Source: Gracilibacillus sp. YIM 98692 (lineage in GTDB: Bacteria; Bacillota; Bacilli; Bacillales; Amphibacillaceae). From it: 58,556 nucleotides of DNA. The notes under the pieces are model-generated. The model was not told the origin of the DNA. It saw nothing but the letters and a program-made list of their open reading frames with translations, and ran no database searches. The DNA is taken from assembly GCF_010993965.1 (NCBI RefSeq), contig NZ_WIXM01000024.1:1-58556 (forward strand), in the 5' to 3' direction. Shown here piece by piece: positions 27,163 through 36,037 of this stretch (positions are counted from its first letter, which is position 1; each line of letters starts with the position of its first letter). The position numbers were made by a program, and so were the translations under genes.

Positions 27163-27921
27163 TTAATCCATGTGTGAACCACCGTTTATATCAATTTCTT
27201 CTCCTGTGATATACGATGCTTCTTCTGAAGCTAAAAATGCTATTGTTTTTGCAATTTCCTCAGGCTCACCAGGTCTACCCATAGGAATACTGTCAATAAC
27301 CTTTTTTGCATCTTCTTCAGGAAGTGATTTCCAAATTTCAGTATTCACCAGTCCTGGTGCCACACAATTAACTGTGATTCCATCCAGTGCTACTTCTCTT
27401 GCTAAGTTTTTAGAGAAACCTAATACTGCAGCCTTAGATGCAGAATAATGTGCTCCTCCAAAAACTCCCCCACCTCTTTTTGCTGAAACGGAAGAAAGGC
27501 TTATGATTCTACCAAACTTTTGTTCTTTCATGGTTTTTAGTACTGATTGACTACATAAGAATAAGCCAAACATATTAACATTAAAGATTTTCGTCATATC
27601 TTCAAGTGTCATATCCTGAGTAGTTACTTTTTGTGAAATACCTGCATTGTTTACTAAAATATCAATTCTTCCATAGGTTGAAAGGGTTTTCTCAATCATT
27701 GCATCAACGGAACTTTGGTCAGTAACATTCAGAGTTACACCTAAAGCTTTCCCGCCTTCTTTTGTAATTGCATTTACAGTATCATCTACACCTTCTGCAT
27801 TTAAATCAGCAACAACAACTGCTGCACCCTGCTTTGCAAGAGTTTCTGCAATTTTACGTCCGATACCTGTTTTCGAACCACTTCCTGTAATTATAGCGAC
27901 TTTATTATCTAATTTAAACAT
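27163..27921 (-). CDS. Short-chain dehydrogenase/reductase
   Basis: This classical SDR of 252 residues has the cofactor motif TGSGSKTGIG, NNAG, the catalytic Ser in ISLSSVS and the YSASK motif, and a C-terminal ITGEEIDINGG. Asp at the end of the second strand (VVADLN) suggests NAD rather than NADP. Its start overlaps the stop of the transketolase C-terminal subunit by one base. It probably oxidises or reduces a sugar or polyol in the same route; the substrate cannot be read from sequence. Confidence 0.82.
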   Translation of the reverse strand: MFKLDNKVAIITGSGSKTGIGRKIAETLAKQGAAVVVADLNAEGVDDTVNAITKEGGKALGVTLNVTDQSSVDAMIEKTLSTYGRIDILVNNAGISQKVTTQDMTLEDMTKIFNVNMFGLFLCSQSVLKTMKEQKFGRIISLSSVSAKRGGGVFGGAHYSASKAAVLGFSKNLAREVALDGITVNCVAPGLVNTEIWKSLPEEDAKKVIDSIPMGRPGEPEEIAKTIAFLASEEASYITGEEIDINGGSHMD

Positions 27922-28880
27922 TATACCTTCACCCCTACCAAGTCATTTGCTGTATTAACAATATTTTCAATAGTAATCCCATTAAGCTCTAAAAGTTTTT
28001 CATATGGAGCAGACTCTCCGAACTGATCTTGTATACCAATTCTTTTAACCTTACCCTTACCTTCTTCTGCAGCAACTTCACTTACCGCACTTCCTAGACC
28101 ATTAAGAATATTATGATCTTCCACAGTAATGATTTGGCCTAATTCTAAACATTCAACAACTGCTTCTCGATCAATTGGTTTTATTGTATGCATATCTAAT
28201 AGTTTCACAGAAATCCCTAGTTTTTCTAACTCTTTTGTAGCTTCAATTGCTAAGTGGACAGCATCTCCATTAGCAATAATTGCAATATCTTTTCCTTCAT
28301 GTAATTTTTTAGCTTTACCAATTTCAAATTCTTCATTTTCATCATAAATAACTGGAATTGCACCTCTTGTAAAACGTAGATACACAGGTCCATAGATTTC
28401 TGCAGCTTGCTCTACTAATTTTCTAGTAGAATAATAGTCAGAACCCATAATAACAGTCATATTCGGCATACTTCTATAAATCCCCATGTCTTCTACAGCT
28501 TGGTGACTTCCACCATCACTAGCTGGAGTTAACCCACCATGTGAACAAGCAACTTTAACATTAAGCTTCGGATAACACACCTCTTGTCTAATTTGCTCTG
28601 ACATTCTTAAAGAACCGAATACAGCGTAAGTGCTTACAAACGGTACTTTCCCTGTTGTCGAAAGACCTGCCGCGAGTCCAGCAGCATTTTGCTCAGCAAT
28701 TCCTACATTTACATGTTGCTCAGGTAATTCCTTTGCAAATTTCATTGTTTTACAAGATTTCGCAATATCAGCATCTACAACATAAATATTTCTATCCTCT
28801 TTACCAAGTTTAACGACTTCATCTCCAAAAGCTTCTCTCGTCGTCTTTTTTGTTGATAAATCCTTTTCTAAAATATTCAT
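27921..28880 (-). CDS. Transketolase-like protein, C-terminal (pyrimidine-binding) subunit
   Basis: The 319-residue subunit has the pyrimidine-binding domain (VGIAEQNAAGLAAGLS with the catalytic Glu, SHGGLTPASDGGSHQ) and the C-terminal transketolase domain (GDAVHLAIEA, VEDHN). It needs the separately encoded N-terminal subunit, whose stop lies one base before its start. Split transketolases of this kind often act in dedicated catabolic routes rather than in the general pentose phosphate pathway. Confidence 0.87.
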   Translation of the reverse strand: MNILEKDLSTKKTTREAFGDEVVKLGKEDRNIYVVDADIAKSCKTMKFAKELPEQHVNVGIAEQNAAGLAAGLSTTGKVPFVSTYAVFGSLRMSEQIRQEVCYPKLNVKVACSHGGLTPASDGGSHQAVEDMGIYRSMPNMTVIMGSDYYSTRKLVEQAAEIYGPVYLRFTRGAIPVIYDENEEFEIGKAKKLHEGKDIAIIANGDAVHLAIEATKELEKLGISVKLLDMHTIKPIDREAVVECLELGQIITVEDHNILNGLGSAVSEVAAEEGKGKVKRIGIQDQFGESAPYEKLLELNGITIENIVNTANDLVGVKV

Positions 28881-28881
28881 T

Positions 28882-29724
28882 TTATTTTAACCCTCCTTCA
28901 ATATCTACGATCGCCTTTTCAAGTTGTTCATCATTTGGAGCTGCTCCATGCCAATCAACGACATTCTCCATATAAGAAACTCCTCTACCTTTGACAGTAT
29001 CAAGTACAACACATTTTGGTTTTCCATTTTTAACATCTCTTATTTCATCTAACATTTCTACAACTTTTTCCATGGAGTGACCGTCAATACGTTTTGTTTC
29101 AAACCCAAATGTTTCAAACTTCTTCTCAATATCTTGAAGCGGCATAATTTCATCGCAAGTACCATCAATTTGAAGATTGTTAAAATCTACAAATACAACT
29201 AAATTATCCAATTGATATTTCACCGCAGACTGAACAGCTTCCCAAATTTGGCCTTCCTGACACTCTCCATCACCTAATAAAGAGAATACACGATAATTTT
29301 CCTTATCTCTTTTTCCTGCTAATGCCATTCCAACTGCAGTAGAAAGCCCTTGCCCAAGTGAACCTGTTGAAATATCAACCCCCGGACACTTTTTCATATC
29401 TGGATGGCCTTGGAAAGGAGAACCATACTCTCTCAACGCGTAAACCTTTTCATATGGTACATATCCACGTAAAGCTAAAGCAGAGTATAGTATTGGACAA
29501 ACATGCCCTTTTGAAAGAACAAATCTGTCACGATCTTCCCAGTCAGGATTATTTGGATCAATATTCATTTCTTTAAAGTACAACGCTGTCATTAAATCTG
29601 CTGCTGAAAGTGATCCTCCCGGATGCCCAGATTGTGCTTTGTGCACCATCGTTACAACTGTTTTTCTCATTTCTATTGCTTTTTCTTTTAACTCTTCAAT
29701 ATTTAACGCTGTCATGCTCGTCAC
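28882..29724 (-). CDS. Transketolase-like protein, N-terminal (thiamine diphosphate-binding) subunit
   Basis: The 280-residue subunit carries the thiamine diphosphate and metal motif GDGECQEGQIWEA...NN, the phosphate-site AQSGHPGGSLSAADLM, SKGHVCP and STGSLGQGLSTAVGMALA. It is the first gene of the operon tktN-tktC-SDR. A well-formed promoter with two GntR-like sites lies upstream. Known two-subunit relatives act on pentuloses or on branched sugars such as apulose 4-phosphate; which applies here is open. Confidence 0.88.
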   Translation of the reverse strand: MTSMTALNIEELKEKAIEMRKTVVTMVHKAQSGHPGGSLSAADLMTALYFKEMNIDPNNPDWEDRDRFVLSKGHVCPILYSALALRGYVPYEKVYALREYGSPFQGHPDMKKCPGVDISTGSLGQGLSTAVGMALAGKRDKENYRVFSLLGDGECQEGQIWEAVQSAVKYQLDNLVVFVDFNNLQIDGTCDEIMPLQDIEKKFETFGFETKRIDGHSMEKVVEMLDEIRDVKNGKPKCVVLDTVKGRGVSYMENVVDWHGAAPNDEQLEKAIVDIEGGLK

Positions 29725-29769
29725 CTCATTTGAGTTATTTTAAAAATATTAACTTGTTTATTTGTTAAC

Positions 29770-29827
29770 TTGTATACTAAGTGATCTATGCTTTCATTAT
29801 ACATATCCGCGGTTCATTTGTCTACTA
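29770..29827 (-). promoter_or_regulatory. Transketolase operon promoter with two GntR-like operators
   Basis: On the minus strand, -35 TAGACA (29819-29824) and a perfect -10 TATAAT (29796-29801) are 17 bases apart. On the plus strand TTGTATACTAAGTGA (29770-29784) and TTGTCTACTAAGTGA (29818-29832) are near-identical and carry the TNGTATACNA-type GntR core. One covers the -35 and the other the early transcribed region, 48 bases apart. This suggests repression by a GntR protein, probably that at 25179-25934. Confidence 0.65.
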
Positions 29828-29944
29828 AGTGAACAATATTTTTTATTTAGATTTTCTAATTTGTTTAAGATTTAGCGAATAAAACAGATTAAAAAGACTT
29901 TTTTAAGGAAACATCTTATAAGTCGACATGGAATTTACCCACAA

Positions 29945-29984
29945 AAAAAGCAGACTAGAATCGGGTGATTCTAGTCTGCTTTTT
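29945..29984. terminator. Strong bidirectional terminator
   Basis: An 18-bp perfect stem, AAAAAGCAGACTAGAATC/GATTCTAGTCTGCTTTTT, with a GGGT loop. It follows the remains of the TRAP permease gene on the minus strand and precedes the transketolase promoter. Confidence 0.85.
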
Positions 29985-30012
29985 ATCGATATTCTCTTAG
30001 CAATTTTTAAAC

Positions 30013-30235
30013 TTATAATAATAACATAGTTAATTGTGAAATTATGGCTAATATCGTTAGACTAAGCAACATAATTAGAAAGAATGGTACAACAGCTCTT
30101 ACTAATATAGGCATACTTATACCAGAAACACTTGATCCCACAAATAAATTCACTCCGAGATGGAGGAGTTATAAAACCAATAGACAAAGTAACAATCATA
30201 ATTATTCCAGACAGGATCCATCCTTAATTCAATTG
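30013..30235 (-). pseudogene. Remnant of a TRAP transporter large permease (DctM) C terminus
   Basis: No intact frame exists. With at least two frameshifts the minus strand reads MDPVW, IIMIVTLSIGFITPP, then GVNLFVGSSVSGISM...VPFFLIMLL and a stop at 30013. This is the typical C-terminal end of DctM-type permeases. The upstream part of the gene and the other TRAP subunits are absent. It marks a lost transporter of the adjacent sugar locus. Confidence 0.7.
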
Positions 30236-30370
30236 CTATCGGAAAACAAACATCAACTCTTAGGAGTTTTATTAGTTAATCGTTTTACTTACTTTTATAA
30301 ACAAGAATAAAGTTTAAGTGTTTCGGTGTCAACGTCAAATCTCGAATAATTTTGTTAAAAAGTAAAAATA

Positions 30371-30724
30371 TTGAAGTCAATATCATCTAGTGTAAAAGGT
30401 GGAGCAACTGCAGTACAAGAGTTACTTTCTAAAAACAAAGAAATATCCGCTCTCTTTGTCCAAAATGACCTCATGACAATTGGAGCTTTTAGTGAGTTAA
30501 AAGAATTAGAATTAAATATACCTGATGATATTGCTATTATAGGTTTCGGAGATTTTTCTTCGTCACAAATAGTCAACCCACCAGTTACAAACATTGTATT
30601 ACCACCTGAAACGATTGGTCGTACAGCTTTAGATATGCTTATTAATAAAATTAACAACCCAAACTATATGAGTCATATCGAACTCCCACCTTCTATGATA
30701 ATTAGAAATTCTTGCGGGTGTTAG
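30371..30724 (+). pseudogene. C-terminal fragment of a LacI-family regulator
   Basis: The frame encodes only the last third of a LacI/PurR protein: ALFVQNDLMTIGAFSELKEL, IPDDIAIIGFGDF, PPVTNIVLPPETIGRTALDML and a terminal MIIRNSCGC. The DNA-binding and most of the effector domain are missing. The upstream side is the TRAP permease remnant in opposite orientation. A deletion joining the two genes explains both fragments. Confidence 0.8.
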
Positions 30725-30773
30725 TTCGATTTGTCATAGATAAAATCAATAAATTATTAGGAGGAATTTTTTT

Positions 30774-31274
30774 ATGGCTTCTGTTACTTTTAAACAAGAA
30801 CCTGTCACCTTACTTGGAGATGAAGTTAAAGTAGGTGATACAGCTCCAAATTTCAAAGTATTATCAAATAACTTAGAAACCGTTACACTTGATGACTATG
30901 AAGGCAAAGTTAAGTTAATTTCTGCTGTACCTTCCATTGATACTGGGGTATGCTCTGAGGAAACAATCCGCTTTAACAAAGAAGCTGATTCGATTCCAAA
31001 TGTACAGGTATTAACTATTAGTATGGACTTACCATTTGCACAAACTCGCTGGTGTGCAGCCAATGATGTAAAGAATTTAGACACATTATCAGACCACAAC
31101 CTAGCAGATTTCGGTAAAAACTACGGCACGCTAATAGAGGAACTTCGCTTATTAACTAGAGCTGTATTTGTCGTAGATTCTAATAATAAAATTACATATG
31201 TAGAGTATGTAGATGAAGTTACGAATCACCCAGACTATGAAAGTGCTCTAGAAGCTGCAAAAGCCGCTAAATAA
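30774..31274 (+). CDS. tpx: Thiol peroxidase
   Basis: This 166-residue atypical 2-Cys peroxiredoxin reduces hydrogen peroxide and organic peroxides using thioredoxin. The peroxidatic Cys60 lies in PSIDTGVC and the resolving Cys94 in TRWCAA, the classical Tpx spacing. TAGGAGGAA gives a strong ribosome site. It is monocistronic, with its own terminator, next to the LacI fragment. Confidence 0.93.
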   Translation: MASVTFKQEPVTLLGDEVKVGDTAPNFKVLSNNLETVTLDDYEGKVKLISAVPSIDTGVCSEETIRFNKEADSIPNVQVLTISMDLPFAQTRWCAANDVKNLDTLSDHNLADFGKNYGTLIEELRLLTRAVFVVDSNNKITYVEYVDEVTNHPDYESALEAAKAAK

Positions 31275-31300
31275 TTCTAAAAATCTTTGTACATTATTCC

Positions 31301-31329
31301 AATGCCCTTCACATTTTGTGGAGGGCATT
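31301..31329 (+). terminator. Terminator of tpx
   Basis: A 12-bp stem (AATGCCCTTCAC/GTGGAGGGCATT, one G-U pair) is followed by TTTCC. It lies 27 bases after the tpx stop. Confidence 0.8.
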
Positions 31330-31460
31330 TTTCCAAAAAGACTCCTTGGACTGGCTGGATGTATTGTTAGTTACATAACCCGTTAACCAAGCAGTACAGA
31401 ACATACTCGTAGCAGTTTCTTTTTCTCATGAGAAATAAGGAATAAACCTCATCCAAATCA

Positions 31461-32939
31461 TCAGCTGTCTTTTAAAATAAGTTGCGAGACGCACTCCACA
31501 TGCGCCGTCTGAGGAAACATATCCACTGGTTGAATCTCTTCTACCTTATAACCGTTCTTAATCAAGTACTTCATATCACGCGCCTGTGTCTCAGGGTTAC
31601 ATGACACATACACTACTCGCTCCGGCTTCAGTTTGGTTACACTGGACAAGAACGCTTGATCGCTACCGCTTCGTGGCGGATCAAGAATGACCACATCTGC
31701 ATGTTCACCCCGTGCCGCCATCTGCACCATGTATTCCCCGGCATCTCCTTGATAGAATCGAGCATTTTTTACGCCGTTACGTTTTGAATTACGAATGGCA
31801 TCACGGACTGCACCTTTATTAAGCTCTATACCAATAACTTTACCAGCTTTTTGACTCGCAACCAAACCAATCGTACCAATTCCACAGTATGCATCAATTA
31901 CGGTTTCCTCTCCAGTTAGCTCTGCCATTTCAATTGCCTTTGTATATAACTTTTCGGTCTGAATTGGATTAATCTGATAGAAGGACTTCGCCGAAATCTG
32001 GAACTCCAATCCACAGAGAGTATCTGTTATGGTCCCCTTGCCGAATAGTACCTTCTCTTGTTCGCCAAGTACCATACTGTCACTCCTATTATTTACATTC
32101 AGCAGCATAGTCGTAATCCCTGGATGAGCTTTTCTTAATGCTTTCACAAAATTATTTTTTCCCTTAAACATAGATGATGCAGCTACTAACACCACCATAA
32201 TCTCTCCACTGTTCTTACCGACCCTTACTAGCACATGCCGTAGGAATCCTCGTCCAGTGTCTTCATTGTACGGCTGCATTTTAAAGGAGTTCATCATACC
32301 CTTGATGGTTTGTATAATTTCATCCGCTTTCGGATCGTGAATGAGAGATCGCTCCATTGGTATAATCTGATGAGTATTTGGGGCGTATAGTCCGCAAATA
32401 ACCTGTCGCTTTTTATTCAAACCGAATGTCATGGTATTTTTATTTCGATAATCATACGGATGGTCCATGGTTATGATAGGCTCCGGCTTTCCGAAAGGTT
32501 TCATTAATTTGTCTATGGTTTTTTGCTTAAAACGTGCTTGCGCCTCATAACTCATGTGATGAATCTGACATCCCCCAGATTCGTAGTAATAAGAGTGTGG
32601 GGGGATGTCACGGTCTTCTGAAGAGTTAATCACACGCTTTATCTCCGTTTTAGTAAATCGCCCCTTTCGAGAAATAATCACCTCAGCTGTTTCGCCAGGC
32701 AACAGATTCTCTACTTCAAGCTCCTTCCCTTCCCATAGGAATATACCTTTCCCCTCATTAGTAAGGCCTGAGCAGGTTACCTCTGCGGTTACACTTTTCC
32801 CACCATGCCGCTTACGGTGTGTATTAGGATTGGTGTTGAATTTATGTTTTTTTTTACTTCCCTGAAGTGCTTGTTTGCCTTTATGTTTATTTTGTTTTTT
32901 TACAGATTTTTTAGAACCTTTATTTTTCCGATTAGTCAT
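31461..32939 (-). CDS. RlmCD/RumA-family RNA (uracil-5) methyltransferase lacking the iron-sulfur cysteines
   Basis: The 492-residue protein has a very basic N-terminal tail (about 45 residues, rich in Lys), a TRAM domain and a Rossmann methyltransferase domain (DAYCGIGTIGL, VILDPPRSGSD). The nucleophile Cys is in VYVSCNPETQ and a catalytic Glu in HVECVSQL. In iron-sulfur members the ligands are C-x5-CGGC plus a fourth Cys. Here the same places read HSYYYESGGC and MERSLIHD, so three of four ligands are gone. The methyltransferase site itself looks intact, so it is probably active on RNA, perhaps on a different uridine than the paralogue at 33355-34734. Confidence 0.85.
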   Translation of the reverse strand: MTNRKNKGSKKSVKKQNKHKGKQALQGSKKKHKFNTNPNTHRKRHGGKSVTAEVTCSGLTNEGKGIFLWEGKELEVENLLPGETAEVIISRKGRFTKTEIKRVINSSEDRDIPPHSYYYESGGCQIHHMSYEAQARFKQKTIDKLMKPFGKPEPIITMDHPYDYRNKNTMTFGLNKKRQVICGLYAPNTHQIIPMERSLIHDPKADEIIQTIKGMMNSFKMQPYNEDTGRGFLRHVLVRVGKNSGEIMVVLVAASSMFKGKNNFVKALRKAHPGITTMLLNVNNRSDSMVLGEQEKVLFGKGTITDTLCGLEFQISAKSFYQINPIQTEKLYTKAIEMAELTGEETVIDAYCGIGTIGLVASQKAGKVIGIELNKGAVRDAIRNSKRNGVKNARFYQGDAGEYMVQMAARGEHADVVILDPPRSGSDQAFLSSVTKLKPERVVYVSCNPETQARDMKYLIKNGYKVEEIQPVDMFPQTAHVECVSQLILKDS

Positions 32940-33099
32940 AAGACACTACCCAACTTTTCTTCTATTGTGTTTGATACTTCATTATAAACTACCCAAAACT
33001 TGCGGTAAAATGTATTAATATATTAGTATCTCCTATTTTTTTAGAATAAATTATTATTTTTCTATCCAAAAGGCTTTCTAATGTGAATTAATGCTTAGA

Positions 33100-33230
33100 T
33101 AAAGAAAACTCGTCGATTGACGAGCCTTTGGTGAAGTCAGAGACGTAGTTGCGCTTATCTATCTTCCTAATCGTGGAATCTACGTCGTATTCACTTCATC
33201 TGTAACACGATATAAATTCTGATAAGGTAA
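33100..33230 (+). repeat. Dispersed repeat, isolated copy
   Basis: The element starts AAAGAAAACTCG, has a small hairpin CTCGTC-GATT-GACGAG (33109-33124) and a longer inverted pair GACGTAG (33142-33148)/CTACGTC (33180-33186), and ends near TTCTGATAAGG. Two tandem relatives occur at 58173-58437 and a partial one at 3973-4008. It lies between the two methyltransferase genes. The rest of 32940-33354 holds no gene. Confidence 0.65.
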
Positions 33231-33354
33231 AATAGGGAAACCCTAGATTAATTGGCTTCCCCTCTTTTACCTCACACACTTCCAGAACCTTATTTTCATA
33301 ATTTCGTGTGTTTTTCCACAAAACTTTATTCGTTTTACAAGACTTTATTGTGTG

Positions 33355-34734
33355 TTACAACTTCAACACAAGCTCGGCCACACTTTCAATATGTGTCGTT
33401 TGCGGAAACATATCGACTGGTTGTACTTCTTTAGTTTCAAACCCACCATCTTCCAAGATTCTTAAATCTCTTGCCAAAGTAGAAGGATTACATGATACAT
33501 AAACGATTCGCTTAGGTTTCATATCAATCATGGCTTGTAAAAGTTCTTCATCACAGCCTTTTCTTGGTGGATCCACCACAATTACATCTGGTCTTAATCC
33601 CTGTGCATTCCACCAATTCATCACTTTTTCTGCCTGTCCGACAAAGAATTCCGCATTGTCCATATGATTCAGCTTGGCATTTTCTTTTGCATCAGAAACT
33701 GCTTCTGGTACAACTTCTACGCCATATACTTTCTTTGCCTTCTGAGCAAGAAATAACGAGATGGTTCCAATCCCGCAATACGCATCAATAACTGTTTCAC
33801 TTCCAGTAATTGAGGCATATTTTAATGCTTGATCATATAGTTTTTTTGTCTGAACAGGGTTGACTTGATAAAAAGATTTAGCTGAAATCGCAAAGCGAAT
33901 GCCGCCTATTTCATCATAAATATATTCTGCACCCCAAAGAACCTTTGTCTTTTTACCTAATATCACATTTGTTTTCTCTGGGTTAATATTCTGAACAATC
34001 GACTTAATATGCGGGTAAGTTTCTGTTAGCTCATCTACTAGCTTATGCAACTGGGGAATGTCTTCTTTTCGAGTGATTAGAACAATCATTGTTTCATTGG
34101 TTTCTTTTCCTGATCTGACCATAATATGACGTAAGAGGCCACGATGATTTTTTTCATCGTAAGCAGATATACCAAGTCGGCTCGCTATTTCCCGTACTGC
34201 ATCCACCATTCGATCATTTACTTCATCTGTGATGATGCAATGATCCATGTCTTCGATAATGTCATGACTTCTTTTTCGATAAAAGCCTGTAACTAATTTC
34301 CCGTTTTTTGTTCCTACTGGCATTTGTACTTTATTTCGATAGCGCCACGGATCATCCATCCCTATCGTAGGATGAACTGGAATCTCCTCAATATGTCCGA
34401 TTTTCTTCAGAGCACTTTTCACTTGATTTTGCTTCATTTCTAATTGCATGGCATAACTCATATGCTGCAATTGGCATCCACCACATTTGTAAAACACATC
34501 ACAAGGTGGATCAACTCGGTCTGTGCTTCTATCCGTTACTTCGATTAATTTCCCAAATCCAAAATTCTTCTTTACTTTTATGACTTTTACTTGCGCCTTT
34601 TCTCCAGGTAAGCCATATGGAACGAATAAAGGATATCCGTTTATTTTACCGACACCTGCGCCTTCGTGTGTGATATCCTCGAAACTTAACTCAATCATTT
34701 GGTTTTTCTTTACTGGTGGTGTTGCTTTTCCCAT
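33355..34734 (-). CDS. rlmCD: 23S rRNA (uracil-5) methyltransferase RlmCD
   Basis: The 459-residue protein is homologous to B. subtilis YefA/RlmCD, which methylates U747 and U1939. It has a TRAM domain, the intact iron-sulfur motif C-DVFYK-CGGC plus the fourth Cys in MDHCIITD, the SAM motif DAYCGIGTISL, DPPRKGCD, and the nucleophile Cys in VYVSCNPSTL. Its position next to dgkB and gatB matches B. subtilis. I keep the RlmCD name for this copy because it keeps both synteny and the cluster. Confidence 0.9.
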   Translation of the reverse strand: MGKATPPVKKNQMIELSFEDITHEGAGVGKINGYPLFVPYGLPGEKAQVKVIKVKKNFGFGKLIEVTDRSTDRVDPPCDVFYKCGGCQLQHMSYAMQLEMKQNQVKSALKKIGHIEEIPVHPTIGMDDPWRYRNKVQMPVGTKNGKLVTGFYRKRSHDIIEDMDHCIITDEVNDRMVDAVREIASRLGISAYDEKNHRGLLRHIMVRSGKETNETMIVLITRKEDIPQLHKLVDELTETYPHIKSIVQNINPEKTNVILGKKTKVLWGAEYIYDEIGGIRFAISAKSFYQVNPVQTKKLYDQALKYASITGSETVIDAYCGIGTISLFLAQKAKKVYGVEVVPEAVSDAKENAKLNHMDNAEFFVGQAEKVMNWWNAQGLRPDVIVVDPPRKGCDEELLQAMIDMKPKRIVYVSCNPSTLARDLRILEDGGFETKEVQPVDMFPQTTHIESVAELVLKL

Positions 34735-34962
34735 ATTATCAACGTCCTTCTTGACAGATATGTACCTTCTTCATTATGTCACGATCTTCGTCAACACTCG
34801 TCATTCGACATCGTATGCTGTCCAAATTTTATCATAGACAACAACAAATAGAAAATTTCATGTCTATTTTCATCATTTCCTGGGAAATAATTTTATTTAC
34901 ACTAATATTTCCACATGCTTTGTCATTTTATGATAGTCATTTTTAATCAAAAGATGTAAAAA

Positions 34963-34988
34963 GCTATATGCTAAGCATAGCATATAGC
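34963..34988 (-). terminator. Terminator of dgkB
   Basis: The 11-bp perfect stem GCTATATGCTA/TAGCATATAGC with a 4-base loop is followed by TTTTTA on the minus strand, directly after the dgkB stop. Confidence 0.8.
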
Positions 34989-34993
34989 CTATC

Positions 34994-35911
34994 TTACGTT
35001 TCTATTTTATCCTGTTTATCACAGAATTCCTTTGATACAAAAAATTCAATATGCTGATATAGATTCATAAATTCTCCGGGTAATAAACCGCCATACTCCC
35101 CGTCGAGGTTTAATTGCATCTTTTCTTCTGTGTTCACTTTTATCCTATTGGCTCTTGTATAGAAAATGTTTTTATCTCCTAAATGTGCTCCCCTTGTAGC
35201 AAGACTGGCAATTCGCACAAATTCGGCTAAATTCATTTTCTTCAATATAACGAGATCAAAATAGCCATCATCCATTTTAGCTTCTGGAGCGAGTTTCTCG
35301 AAACCACCTACTGAGTTAGTGTTAGACACTAAGAATAGCATGATCTCTTCTTCAAACCATTTTCCATCATATTCGATTTGAACCTTTGTTGGCCGTAAGG
35401 ATGGGAGCATTTCAACACCCTTTAAATAATAAGCTAATTGACCCAAAACTGTCTTCAATTTGCTTGGCACTTCATAAGTCAGTTCAGTTAGCTTCCCGCC
35501 ACCAGCTATGTTCATGAAATAGTGATCATTCACTTTCCCGATGTCCAGTGGTCGGATATTTTGTTCTAAAATCACATCTACTGCTTTATGAATTTCACGA
35601 GGAATGCTGAGAGCACGTGCAAAATCATTCGTTGTACCACCTGGAATAATCGCTAGTTTTGGTCTATAATCTTGCTCTGCGATGCCTTGAATGACTTCAT
35701 TAATGGTTCCGTCTCCTCCAGCGGCAACTATAAGATCAAATTCACGTTTCACAGCATACTTGGCTGCTTTTGTCGCATCACCTTCACCTGTTGTAGCATG
35801 AACCGATGTTTCATAGCCGGCCTCTTCAAAACGAATGAGAACGTTAGCTAATTCCTTTTTAAATCCTTCTCGACCAGATGTTGGATTATAAATGATTCGA
35901 GCACGTTTCAT
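34994..35911 (-). CDS. dgkB: Diacylglycerol kinase
   Basis: This soluble lipid kinase of 305 residues (DAGK_cat family, B. subtilis YerQ/DgkB) recycles diacylglycerol released during lipoteichoic acid synthesis to phosphatidic acid. The N-terminal IIYNPTSGREG and the nucleotide motif AAGGDGTINEV are present, as is GGTTNDFA. The ATG at 35911 follows AGAGGAG by 7 bases; an upstream in-frame ATG at 35950 would add 13 basic residues and lies before that site. It is separated from gatB by a hairpin. Confidence 0.92.
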   Translation of the reverse strand: MKRARIIYNPTSGREGFKKELANVLIRFEEAGYETSVHATTGEGDATKAAKYAVKREFDLIVAAGGDGTINEVIQGIAEQDYRPKLAIIPGGTTNDFARALSIPREIHKAVDVILEQNIRPLDIGKVNDHYFMNIAGGGKLTELTYEVPSKLKTVLGQLAYYLKGVEMLPSLRPTKVQIEYDGKWFEEEIMLFLVSNTNSVGGFEKLAPEAKMDDGYFDLVILKKMNLAEFVRIASLATRGAHLGDKNIFYTRANRIKVNTEEKMQLNLDGEYGGLLPGEFMNLYQHIEFFVSKEFCDKQDKIET

Positions 35912-36003
35912 TGTCATTCTCCTCTTATCGTTGCATCTATTAATCATCATAATGGATTTCTTATATATTGCAACTATTTACACTATGAATAAAGCCAAAA
36001 TAC

Positions 36004-36030
36004 AAGGACTGCATCATTCATGCAGTCCTT
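36004..36030 (-). terminator. Terminator of the gatCAB operon
   Basis: An 11-bp perfect stem (AAGGACTGCAT/ATGCAGTCCTT) with a 5-base loop follows the gatB stop. The T-tract after it on the minus strand is weak. Confidence 0.65.
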
Positions 36031-36037
36031 TATCTTA

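Noticed and set aside
30044-30310. 88-codon plus-strand open frame
   Set aside because: Its minus strand encodes the frameshifted DctM C terminus, which explains the sequence better; the plus-strand product has no recognisable features.
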